64,000 nt of DNA from an uncultured Pelagibacteraceae bacterium (GTDB lineage: Bacteria; Pseudomonadota; Alphaproteobacteria; Pelagibacterales; Pelagibacteraceae). A program made the position numbers and the translations under genes. This document shows, one piece after another, positions 35,909 to 43,603 of this stretch. Under the pieces are notes generated by a model. That model ran no database searches and was not told the DNA's origin. It saw only the letters and a program-made list of their open reading frames with translations. The stretch's first letter is position 1. Every line of letters begins with the position of its first letter. The stretch spans positions 1 through 64,000 of the forward strand of contig CABYUV010000004.1 in NCBI GenBank assembly GCA_902522115.1. The letters run 5' to 3'.

Positions 35909-37267
35909 TTAGCCTTTTACAACTTCTCTAGTATTTGCGTTGAAAGACTCTTTGAACGGAATATCCACAACTACAGCATCTACAGGTGTTCCTGGAGTAT
36001 CTGAGTATTTTTCTGGAAGATGAACTTTAAACTTAGTCCCAACTTTATTTTTTGGAAATCCATTAGGGTTTAAAGTTCCATCAAACGGAACGTATCCCAT
36101 AGCAATATTGGTTTTCTTTTCCGGATGCCACCATGGCGAAGTAAGAAATCCAACTGGGTCTCCACCATTTTCTGGTGATACTAGCCAAAAGTCTGGTGCA
36201 TAATCGTCAATTGGTTTACCGCCTAACTCCATTCCAACTAATTGAAGTTTATAGGGTTTTTTTCCAGCCTTTATGTCTGCTCCCATTTTCTCCAAAGCAG
36301 CTTTACCAACATAATCAGCTTTTTTATTCCATTCACCTTTACCAGATAATGAAACTTGATAACCTAAATTACATTGAAAAGGATTATGTTGTTGATCCAT
36401 GTCTTGTCCCCAAGAAAGAATACCTGCTTGTATTCTTCTATGGTGTGCAGGTGCAATAACCATCAATTTATGTTTTTTTCCTGCATCTAATACTGCATTC
36501 CACATATCTTCAGCATATAAAGTTGCATTTCTTAAATAAATCTCATAACCAGCTTCTCCTGAAAAACCAGATTGAGAAATTACACAACTTCTTCCCCCAA
36601 CTGTTGCTTCTGCTAACCCATAGAAAGGCATATTATCAAAATCAACTTGGTCACCACAAAGATCTTGCATTAATGCTTTTGATTTAGGACCTTGAATTTG
36701 TACTGGACATGCATCTATTTCCTCAATTGTACAATTAAATCTTCCATCTGCATTTACACCTTGTAAATACATTCCAATATCAGAATCTGACAATGAAAAC
36801 CAAAATTCATCTTCTGAAATTCTTAAAAGAATTGGATCATTTAAAACTCCACCGTAAGCATTACATAATATTACATATCTTGCTCTCATAGGAGAAATTT
36901 TTGTTGCATCTCTAGTGATAACGTAGTCAGTAAATTTTTCTGCATCTGGACCTTTAACTCTTATTTGTCTTTCAACAGCTACATTCCACATTGTTACGTG
37001 GTTAACGATTGCATCGTACTCAACCATTGCTCCACCATCTTCAGGTTTTACGTAACCTCTTGGGTGATAAATTCGATTGTATACAGTTGCTCTCCAACAA
37101 CCTGCCTGCATTGATAAATGCCAATAAGGTGATTTTCTCACCCTTGTTGAAATTAATAATTCAACTTTAGTTGGCCCACTTTGTCTTAAATTATATGGTA
37201 CTTCTCTGTCTGATTGATCAACAGAGGTAACATGTTGTACTTTAGTATAGTCAAATTCTTTAGACAT
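35909..37267 (-). CDS. GcvT-family THF-dependent demethylase, DmdA-like
   Basis: The 452-residue protein belongs to the aminomethyltransferase (GcvT/DmdA) family. Blocks shared with DMSP demethylase include RATVYNRIYHPRGY, VWDVAxERQ-like MWNVAVERQIRVKGPDAEKF, LNDPILLRISEDEFWFSLSDSDI, IQGPKSKALM, SGFSGEAGYEIYL and GILSWGQDMDQQHNPFQC. It is about 80 residues longer than the DmdA I recall, and several DmdA residues differ, so it is better called a paralogue. It would move a methyl group from a donor to THF. The adjacent MetF-like enzyme (overlap of eight bases) could oxidise the methyl-THF. The betaine-type transporter genes upstream suggest a quaternary amine or sulfonium substrate. Confidence 0.78.
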   Translation of the reverse strand: MSKEFDYTKVQHVTSVDQSDREVPYNLRQSGPTKVELLISTRVRKSPYWHLSMQAGCWRATVYNRIYHPRGYVKPEDGGAMVEYDAIVNHVTMWNVAVERQIRVKGPDAEKFTDYVITRDATKISPMRARYVILCNAYGGVLNDPILLRISEDEFWFSLSDSDIGMYLQGVNADGRFNCTIEEIDACPVQIQGPKSKALMQDLCGDQVDFDNMPFYGLAEATVGGRSCVISQSGFSGEAGYEIYLRNATLYAEDMWNAVLDAGKKHKLMVIAPAHHRRIQAGILSWGQDMDQQHNPFQCNLGYQVSLSGKGEWNKKADYVGKAALEKMGADIKAGKKPYKLQLVGMELGGKPIDDYAPDFWLVSPENGGDPVGFLTSPWWHPEKKTNIAMGYVPFDGTLNPNGFPKNKVGTKFKVHLPEKYSDTPGTPVDAVVVDIPFKESFNANTREVVKG

Positions 37268-37988
37268 AACTATTCTCCTTCAACCACTTGTTAGTTTCCT
37301 TCAAGCCGCCGAATGTATAAATGTGGAAGTTATCAGTATGCGATTTAACTTTCCCAATTAAATCATTAGGGTCTTTAGGTTTCAATAAATCTAATGCCTT
37401 AGTAAAATTAGATTTAAGAAAGTTAATGGAATTTTTTGCCCCTACAATATTAGCAAACTTAATTAAGCTAGATATTTTTAAAGGTCCAGTAATTCCCACA
37501 TGCACTGGTACGCTTTGTTTAGAAATAAAGTCTATAATAGGCTGAGGATCTAGCAACCATTGAGTTACGATGTAGTCAGCATAAGGCTTTTTATCTATCA
37601 TAGCTTTTTCTAAATCTGAGTCGGATATATCAGGACTCCCCTCGGGATGTCCAGCAATTCCTATTTTCATTTTTTCAAAATAACCTGTCTCTAAAAGTTG
37701 AAATGAACTATCAAATTTACCTGCTGGCTCTCTTCCACCTCCAATAATTAAAGCTTGCTTTACTCCTCCATCTTTGCACCTAGAAATGTAATCTTTTAGT
37801 TCTTTTTCATCATGCATTGATCTAGCAGGGAAATGAGGTACAGGGTTAAATCCTTTTTTTACAAGCTCAACTGCTTTATCAGCAGTCTCTCTGTAATCAC
37901 CTCCAGGTAGCATTGTAATGTATATGTCTGACAATGCTGGGACTGCATCTACCTCAGTTTTAGGTCCTATTTCTAATGAAAAATTCAT
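37260..37988 (-). CDS. MetF-like methylenetetrahydrofolate reductase
   Basis: The 242-residue protein matches a shortened MetF barrel: FSLEIGPKTEVDAVP, YITMLPGGDYRETADKAVEL, FNPVPHFPARSMHDEKEL, ALIIGGGREPAGKF, MKIGIAGHPEGSPDISDSDL and YIVTQWLLDPQPI. It is shorter than typical MetF (about 290 residues) because the C-terminal region is reduced. It overlaps the DmdA-like gene by eight bases and probably handles methyl-THF made by it. The direction (oxidation to methylene-THF) is inferred from context. Confidence 0.8.
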   Translation of the reverse strand: MNFSLEIGPKTEVDAVPALSDIYITMLPGGDYRETADKAVELVKKGFNPVPHFPARSMHDEKELKDYISRCKDGGVKQALIIGGGREPAGKFDSSFQLLETGYFEKMKIGIAGHPEGSPDISDSDLEKAMIDKKPYADYIVTQWLLDPQPIIDFISKQSVPVHVGITGPLKISSLIKFANIVGAKNSINFLKSNFTKALDLLKPKDPNDLIGKVKSHTDNFHIYTFGGLKETNKWLKENSYV

Positions 37989-38044
37989 AATGAAATCTTT
38001 ATTTATTTTGAGATATGAGTCTAGAAAATTCGATTGAGACTAAT

Positions 38045-38932
38045 TTACTTTTTTAACTGACCTCTGTGCTTTTGAATTCTTTGTCCGTACTGCTGAGTTA
38101 CCCTATCAAAAATAATCGCTAGAGCTACAATTGCTAAACCATTCATCATTCCAAGTGCTAAGTATTGGTTTGAAATAGCTTGTAAAATTGGCACTCCTAA
38201 ACCTTTTACACCTATCATAGATGCTATTACGACCATAGCTAAAGCCATCATGATTGTCTGATTAATTCCAGCAAAAATAGTTGGTAAAGAAAGTGGAATC
38301 TGAACTGATCTTAATTTTTGCATTGGTGTTGCTCCGAAAGCTTCACTAGCTTCAAGGGTTTCTTTGTCAACTTCACGAATTCCTAGGTTAGTTAATCTGA
38401 CGATTGGAGGTAGAGCATAAATACAAACTGCTAAGAGTCCTGGAACTTTACCAATACCAAGGAGCATAATTATTGGAATTAAATACACAAAGCTTGGAAT
38501 TGTTTGCATCATATCTAAAACTGGTAAAATTGCTTTTTCTGCTCTCGCTGATTTTGACATTAAAACCCCAATTGGAATTCCCACAACAATACAAACTAAA
38601 GTAGAAACAGAAATAATTGCAACTGTAGCCATACAATTTTTCCACATTCCAAAGTAGCCAATTACCAAGAAACAAACCACTGTACCAATTACAAGCTTAA
38701 CACTTCTTGATCCAATCCAAGCCAATATAGCAAACATACCAATTACTAAAGGCCATGGGCTATTTACTAATAATTTTTCTAACCAAATTAAAAAATGTAA
38801 CAGTGGATCAAAAAAACCTTCAATACCATCACCATACGCTCTAGAAAATTCTTTGAAACTAGAGTCAATTCCTTTTTTAAGCTCTCTAAGAGCCGTTCTA
38901 TCCATTACAGGAATTTTATTAAAGAAGTCCAT
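38045..38932 (-). CDS. Glycine betaine/quaternary amine ABC permease (OpuAB/ProW-like)
   Basis: The 295-residue permease has one BPD_transp module with the EAA loop GIREVDKETLEASEAFG, preceded by FVYLIPIIMLLGIGKVPGLLAV and followed by GINQTIMMALAMVVIASMIG. It resembles OpuAB/ProW rather than the fused TmoV. It follows the binding-protein gene on the minus strand across an 11-bp hairpin. No ATP-binding gene is adjacent. It must borrow an ATPase encoded elsewhere, or tmoW. Confidence 0.88.
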   Translation of the reverse strand: MDFFNKIPVMDRTALRELKKGIDSSFKEFSRAYGDGIEGFFDPLLHFLIWLEKLLVNSPWPLVIGMFAILAWIGSRSVKLVIGTVVCFLVIGYFGMWKNCMATVAIISVSTLVCIVVGIPIGVLMSKSARAEKAILPVLDMMQTIPSFVYLIPIIMLLGIGKVPGLLAVCIYALPPIVRLTNLGIREVDKETLEASEAFGATPMQKLRSVQIPLSLPTIFAGINQTIMMALAMVVIASMIGVKGLGVPILQAISNQYLALGMMNGLAIVALAIIFDRVTQQYGQRIQKHRGQLKK

Positions 38933-38944
38933 AATTTTTATTAA

Positions 38945-38970
38945 ATCAAACCCGCCGAAGCGGGTTTGAT
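38945..38970 (-). promoter_or_regulatory. Intercistronic UUCG hairpin between binding protein and permease
   Basis: A perfect 11-bp stem (ATCAAACCCGC at 38945-38955, GCGGGTTTGAT at 38960-38970) closes a four-base loop. In the minus-strand RNA the loop reads UUCG closed by C-G, an exceptionally stable tetraloop. It sits between the binding-protein stop and the permease start, with no strong U run after it. This fits an mRNA-stabilising or partial-attenuation stem that raises binding protein over permease. Confidence 0.75.
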
Positions 38971-38981
38971 AATATTTTTAA

Positions 38982-39992
38982 TTAAAGTGCTTTTTTGATT
39001 TTTTTTGCAGCATCACTTGAAACCCATTTACTCCAAACGCTCTCTTGAGTTTTAAGGAATTCAATTGCAGCATCAGCACCTTCTGCTTGGTTTTCACCCA
39101 TCCAAACTAACATACCGTTCATAACTGGACCTGGGTATGTTCTCTTCTTAAAGTATTCCATACCAGCACTTCCAGCTGTATTTTTGAAATTATCAGTTAC
39201 GACTGTGTAAACTTCAGATTTTGTCCATGAAGTTGCTTTAGGGTCTCCACATTCTTGTTCTGGTAAAACTATACATTTATCCCAGTTATCTTTTCCACCC
39301 CAAGCTCCCATATCTACAGCTCTCATATCATATTTACCAATGATAGCTGTTGGTGACCAATAATAACCAAACCAGTTTTCACCTCGCTCAGCAGCTTTAG
39401 CAATTGAACCATCTAATCCTGCAGCAGAACCTGTTTCAACAATAGCCCAACCTTTTGCTTCCATGTCAAAAGCTTTGTAAAGATTTCTATTACTTAGCTC
39501 ACAGTTCCAACCTGGAGGACAAATATGAAAACCACCTTTTGATGGATCTTCTGGATGAGGAAACAGATCTGGTCTTGCTAAAATTGCTTCAGCAGTTGTT
39601 AGCTCTGGATGTTTTTTAAGTGTGTGAGGTAATACCCACCAACCTTCACCCAAACCAGTAATTGGCGCTTTGTTAAGTGAGTGCATTTTACCTTCATCAA
39701 CAGCTTTATTCAAAGCGATGATAGCAGCGTTAGCCCAAAACTCTGGAGCAACATCTGGCTCACCTTTTTCTTGCATTGATGTAAATGTAGGCATTGTAGC
39801 ACCAGGCACTAATTCTACTGAACATCCATAACCTTCTTCTAATATGATCTTGTCAACTTCAGCCATAAAGTTTGCTGAAGCCCAGTTCATATTAGCAATT
39901 GTTATATTTCCACAAGCTGCATTCGCAACACTTCCAAAGGAAGTAAGACCAAACACAACAGCTAGTGAAAGAAGTATTCTTTTAATCTTCAT
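38982..39992 (-). CDS. Glycine betaine-type substrate-binding protein (OpuAC/ProX-like)
   Basis: The ORF track starts at 40016, but the ATG at 39992 has GGGAG seven bases upstream and begins a clean signal peptide (MKIKRILLSLAVVFGLTSFGSVANA). This start gives 336 residues. The mature protein is OpuAC-like: ITIANMNWASANFMAEVDKIILEEGYGCSVELVPG, PEFWANAAI, GEGWWVLPH and EWFGYYWSP-type blocks with many tryptophans for a cation cage. Cysteines in CPPGWNC and CIVLPEQEC could form disulfides. It precedes the permease and the DmdA/MetF-like genes, implying uptake of glycine betaine, DMSP or a similar compound. Confidence 0.87.
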   Translation of the reverse strand: MKIKRILLSLAVVFGLTSFGSVANAACGNITIANMNWASANFMAEVDKIILEEGYGCSVELVPGATMPTFTSMQEKGEPDVAPEFWANAAIIALNKAVDEGKMHSLNKAPITGLGEGWWVLPHTLKKHPELTTAEAILARPDLFPHPEDPSKGGFHICPPGWNCELSNRNLYKAFDMEAKGWAIVETGSAAGLDGSIAKAAERGENWFGYYWSPTAIIGKYDMRAVDMGAWGGKDNWDKCIVLPEQECGDPKATSWTKSEVYTVVTDNFKNTAGSAGMEYFKKRTYPGPVMNGMLVWMGENQAEGADAAIEFLKTQESVWSKWVSSDAAKKIKKAL

Positions 39993-40221
39993 TATATCTC
40001 CCAACATTTGATTCATTTAAAAGTTAAATTGAACATATTGAGCATAATAATGCAAATTTAATTCAACTATTGGTTGCAGTAAAATTGTCTTTAACTGACC
40101 AAAATTTTTGTTTAGAGTTTTAGTATGATTTTTTCTGCAAATTTTTTTTTCAAAGAATTTGTTTATATTTTAAATTGCAAAACTGTTTTTCAACAAATCA
40201 TAATTAGAGAAAGATAATTTT

Positions 40222-40264
40222 AAGCCTCGATTAATTTTTTAATTAATTAAAAAAAAGGAGGTTT
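40222..40264 (+). promoter_or_regulatory. Candidate Shine-Dalgarno-sequestering leader of the Rieske-bhmT operon
   Basis: AAGCCTC (40222-40228) can pair with GAGGTTT (40258-40264), which includes the ribosome-binding site AAGGAGG just before the ATG at 40265. Inside lies a second stem, ATTAATT/AATTAAT with a TTTT loop (40230-40247). The 248-base region upstream is otherwise AT-rich and lacks an ORF I would support. SAM-V riboswitches control bhmT in some SAR11, but I could not match the SAM-V consensus here, so this is only a structural candidate. Confidence 0.35.
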
Positions 40265-41452
40265 ATGAATTTAAATAAAAAATTATCAGACATCTTAGAT
40301 CCCAATAAAATAGAAGTTGTTAAAAATCCTATAGAGAAAGCTCATGGATTACCTAACGAATGTTATTTGAATAATGATTATTTAGAGTTTGAAAAAGAAA
40401 AAATATTTAAAAATAATTGGACTATGATTGGGGTTGCAAGCTCTGTACCAAATCCAGGCGATGCAAAACCTTTTAATCTTTTAGGAATACCAATACTAAT
40501 AGTTAGAAACAAAGAGAATGAAGTAAAAGTTTTTCATAATGTTTGTAGTCATAGAGGTTTCAAATTAGTTGATCAGGAATGTAAATTAAAAAATGTAATA
40601 AGATGCCCTTATCATTCTTGGTCCTATGATTTTAATGGAAAATTAACTGTTACTCCACATATAGGAGGACTAGGAAAACATGAGGTTAAAGGGTTCGATA
40701 AAAACAAGAGTAACTTAAAAGAAATTAAATCAAATATTTGGATGGATTTAATTTTTATTAATATTAATTCTAATGCAAAACCATTTGAAGATTTTATTAA
40801 ACCTCTAGAGGATAGATGGTCTAAGTTTATTTCTAAAAAAGATCAAAAATTAATAAGACATTCGACTGATAACGGATATTTTAATATGACAGTAAATAGT
40901 AATTGGAAATTTGCAATTGAGAATTATTGTGAAAGTTATCATTTGCCGTGGATACATCCAGAACTAAATAAAGTTTCAAATATTTCAGATCACTATCATA
41001 TTGAAGATGAGAATTTAAATTTTTCAGGACAAGGAAGTAATAAATATTCACAACAGTTTGATGGAAACATTAAATTTAAATGCTTTCCCAACTGGCCTAC
41101 TGAACTTTCTGAAAAATCTGAATATGTATCATTATATCCAAACGTAATGTTAGGAATACATATTGATCATTTCTATGCATTTTGGTTAGAGCCAATTTCT
41201 AACAATCAAACTAAAGAACATTTTGAATTATATTATGTTGGAGAGGAAAGTGCCTCTAGTGATGAGTTTAAAGACATAAGAGAAAAAAATTTTGCATTTT
41301 GGCAAGAAGTCATGAATGAAGATGTAACTGCAATAGAAGGAATGCAAAACGGGCGAAATTCTCCAGCTTATAATGGTGGGAATTTTTCACCTGTAATGGA
41401 TACTCCTACTTTGATGTTTCATAAGTGGGTTGCAACCAATTTAACTAAATGA
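40265..41452 (+). CDS. Rieske non-heme iron oxygenase alpha subunit (betaine/choline-type)
   Basis: The 395-residue protein has a Rieske [2Fe-2S] site, VCSHRGFKLVDQECKLKNVIRCPYHSW (C-x-H ... C-x2-H), and a mononuclear iron site in FAIENYCESYHLPWIHPEL. It belongs to the ring-hydroxylating-type oxygenase alpha subunits that include glycine betaine monooxygenase GbcA, carnitine oxygenase CntA and choline monooxygenase. It is followed by bhmT (11 bases) in a directon of demethylases, so a quaternary amine such as glycine betaine or choline is the probable substrate. No reductase partner (GbcB-like) is encoded nearby. It has a strong ribosome-binding site (AAGGAGG). Confidence 0.82.
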   Translation: MNLNKKLSDILDPNKIEVVKNPIEKAHGLPNECYLNNDYLEFEKEKIFKNNWTMIGVASSVPNPGDAKPFNLLGIPILIVRNKENEVKVFHNVCSHRGFKLVDQECKLKNVIRCPYHSWSYDFNGKLTVTPHIGGLGKHEVKGFDKNKSNLKEIKSNIWMDLIFININSNAKPFEDFIKPLEDRWSKFISKKDQKLIRHSTDNGYFNMTVNSNWKFAIENYCESYHLPWIHPELNKVSNISDHYHIEDENLNFSGQGSNKYSQQFDGNIKFKCFPNWPTELSEKSEYVSLYPNVMLGIHIDHFYAFWLEPISNNQTKEHFELYYVGEESASSDEFKDIREKNFAFWQEVMNEDVTAIEGMQNGRNSPAYNGGNFSPVMDTPTLMFHKWVATNLTK

Positions 41453-41463
41453 GAGGGTAAATT

Positions 41464-42504
41464 ATGAAAAAAGATCTTATTACAAGATTAAATGAAGGTC
41501 CAATAATGTGTGCAGAAGGCTATCTTTTTGCAATGGAAAGAAGGGGTTATCTTTCAGCAGGTCCATTTGTTCCAGAAGTTGTTATGGAACATCCTGAGGT
41601 AGTAACTCAATTACATCGAGAATTTATTAGAGCAGGTTCAGATGTTGTTCAAGCATTTACTTATTACGGTCATAGAGAAAAGCTTCGAATAATTGGTAAA
41701 GAACATTTGTTAGAACCAATGCAAAAAGGCGCTCTTAAAATTGCAAAAGATGCTGCAGCTGAGTTTAAAGATTTAGATCTTATGGTTTGTGGAGATGTGG
41801 CAAACACAAATGTATTTGATCCAGGAGATCCTAATACTCACAAACAATGTCAACAAATGTACGAAGAGCAAATTGCTTGGGCAAAAGAAGCTGGTGTTGA
41901 CTTTGTTATTGCCGAAACAATAAGTTGGACTGATGAAATGAAAATTGCATTAAAAGCAATTAAAGAAGCTGGACTCATTGCGGTATGCAATTTTGCAATT
42001 CCTAGAGGAGATAAAACTAGAGAAGGTCATAGTGCTGAGGATGCATGTAAAATGATGGAAGATCTTGGTGCTGATGTTGTTGGGTTAAATTGTTACAGAG
42101 GACCCGAGATGACAATGAAACTTTTAAAAAAAGTTAGAGACAAAGTTTCATGTCATGTATCAGGGCTTCCAGTTCCTTACAGAACTACAGAAGAAGAACC
42201 TGGGTTTTTAAATATTACTGATCATGGTTGTGATTGTATTCCTGGTGGAAATGCATTTCCAGTTGCTTTAGACAACTTATTTTGTAACAGATTTGAAATG
42301 GCAGAATTTGCAAAAGATTGTGTTCATAATAAAATAAATTTTATTGGTATATGTTGTGGTGCTGAAGCTCATCATGTCAGAGAAATGTCTGTTGCAATTG
42401 GTAAAAAACCAATTTCAATGAAATATATGCCTGATATGAGCAAACATTTTCACCATGGAACAGATAAATCTCTTAAAAAAGTAAATAAGGAGATCAAATA
42501 CTAA
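41464..42504 (+). CDS. bhmT: Betaine-homocysteine S-methyltransferase
   Basis: The 346-residue enzyme transfers a methyl group from glycine betaine to homocysteine, giving dimethylglycine and methionine. The three zinc-binding cysteines are visible: Cys210 in VVGLNCYRG and Cys297-Cys298 in IGICCGAEAHHV. DVVQAFTYYGH and DFVIAETISW are other family blocks. It is followed by two methyltransferase-like genes and two dimethylglycine-dehydrogenase-like genes that would use its product. A GAGAGG ribosome-binding site precedes the ATG. Confidence 0.9.
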   Translation: MKKDLITRLNEGPIMCAEGYLFAMERRGYLSAGPFVPEVVMEHPEVVTQLHREFIRAGSDVVQAFTYYGHREKLRIIGKEHLLEPMQKGALKIAKDAAAEFKDLDLMVCGDVANTNVFDPGDPNTHKQCQQMYEEQIAWAKEAGVDFVIAETISWTDEMKIALKAIKEAGLIAVCNFAIPRGDKTREGHSAEDACKMMEDLGADVVGLNCYRGPEMTMKLLKKVRDKVSCHVSGLPVPYRTTEEEPGFLNITDHGCDCIPGGNAFPVALDNLFCNRFEMAEFAKDCVHNKINFIGICCGAEAHHVREMSVAIGKKPISMKYMPDMSKHFHHGTDKSLKKVNKEIKY

Positions 42505-42512
42505 TAATAAAT

Positions 42513-43595
42513 ATGAAGAGAAAAACTTTTTTTGATTCTAGAGACAAATATTTATCATTTGTAAACTCAACTAATGAAAAATCAAAAATTGCTTTTTATT
42601 TATTAAAAAAAATAGAAAAAATCAGTACTCGGTCACCAATTTTTAACGTTTTAGACGCGGGTACTGGTGAGGGAACAATTATATCTACTTTTTTGTCAGG
42701 CCTGCATAAATATCTGCCAAATAAACCTATATTTATTGTAGGTAAAGAAATAAGTATCGATGATATTAATGTGCTTCTAAGTTTTTTAGGGGATAGATTT
42801 GCTGAACATAAAACTTTAATTTTTAATATTACTAATTGTAGCTATAAAGATCTAAATAACTCTACATCTGACAATGTAAAATTTGAAAAATTAGAATTAG
42901 TTGGAAAAAAAGGTATTGATTTTACTAAGATCTTAATGAGTTTAAGTCCTTATATTAGAAAAAATTGGAAATTATCTTTTAATAACAAAAATGGTTCAAT
43001 TAAACCCAAGTCAAAAATTTTTTTGACTATTTACAGAAAAGATCAAAAAAAAAAATTAAAAGACTTTATACCCAGAAATATAAGTGAAATTCCAAAAAAA
43101 TATGATTTTATTATTGCATCTCAATGTTTTAAGCTTCGGTCTCCTTTAACTCAGACTGTAAAAAATGTTATTAAACCTCTTTTATCTTTGCTAAATTTTA
43201 AAGGAAAAATGTTCCTTATATACTCATCAGGAAAGGATTTTACAGGATCATTTCTCAAATATTACTATCCAAGGAATGGTTTTTATAAAAATTCAGAACC
43301 CAAAAAATTAATATCTCAAATAAAAAAAAATATAGAAAAAGATAAATTTAAAATAAAACTAGAAAAACTAAAATATACATTCAATAATTTATCTATCAAT
43401 TTGAAGGAATTCTCACTAAATAATATTTTTTCTGTCTGGAATGCAATTAACTATGTGGGACAAGTTTCTGAAATAGAGCAAAAAAAAGTTTCATTTACTA
43501 AAAAAAATATAAATATTCTTCAAAAGAGATTGTCCAAATTAAAAAATATTTATTTTGAAAACAATATTGTAAATTTTGAAAAAGAAAGGTTATAA
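42513..43595 (+). CDS. SAM-methyltransferase-like protein of unknown function
   Basis: The 360-residue, very lysine-rich protein has a class I SAM-methyltransferase motif I (FNVLDAGTGEGTIIS, residues about 43-57) followed by an acidic strand end. Later blocks such as DFIIASQCFKLRS could be the motif-IV-like region. The remainder is unfamiliar, and the C-terminal third has low complexity in lysine and asparagine. It lies between bhmT and a DMGDH-like gene (eight bases on either side), so it probably acts in the same pathway. The substrate is unknown. Confidence 0.6.
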   Translation: MKRKTFFDSRDKYLSFVNSTNEKSKIAFYLLKKIEKISTRSPIFNVLDAGTGEGTIISTFLSGLHKYLPNKPIFIVGKEISIDDINVLLSFLGDRFAEHKTLIFNITNCSYKDLNNSTSDNVKFEKLELVGKKGIDFTKILMSLSPYIRKNWKLSFNNKNGSIKPKSKIFLTIYRKDQKKKLKDFIPRNISEIPKKYDFIIASQCFKLRSPLTQTVKNVIKPLLSLLNFKGKMFLIYSSGKDFTGSFLKYYYPRNGFYKNSEPKKLISQIKKNIEKDKFKIKLEKLKYTFNNLSINLKEFSLNNIFSVWNAINYVGQVSEIEQKKVSFTKKNINILQKRLSKLKNIYFENNIVNFEKERL

Positions 43596-43603
43596 ATAAA
43601 TTT

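Noticed and set aside
36175-36459. 94-aa plus-strand ORF inside the DmdA-like gene
   Set aside because: Antisense to a strongly supported gene, with unremarkable composition and no start signal.
40017-40264. SAM-V riboswitch upstream of the Rieske-bhmT genes
   Set aside because: Expected from known biology of bhmT, but I could not find a consensus match by eye; only the simpler sequestering stem is reported.
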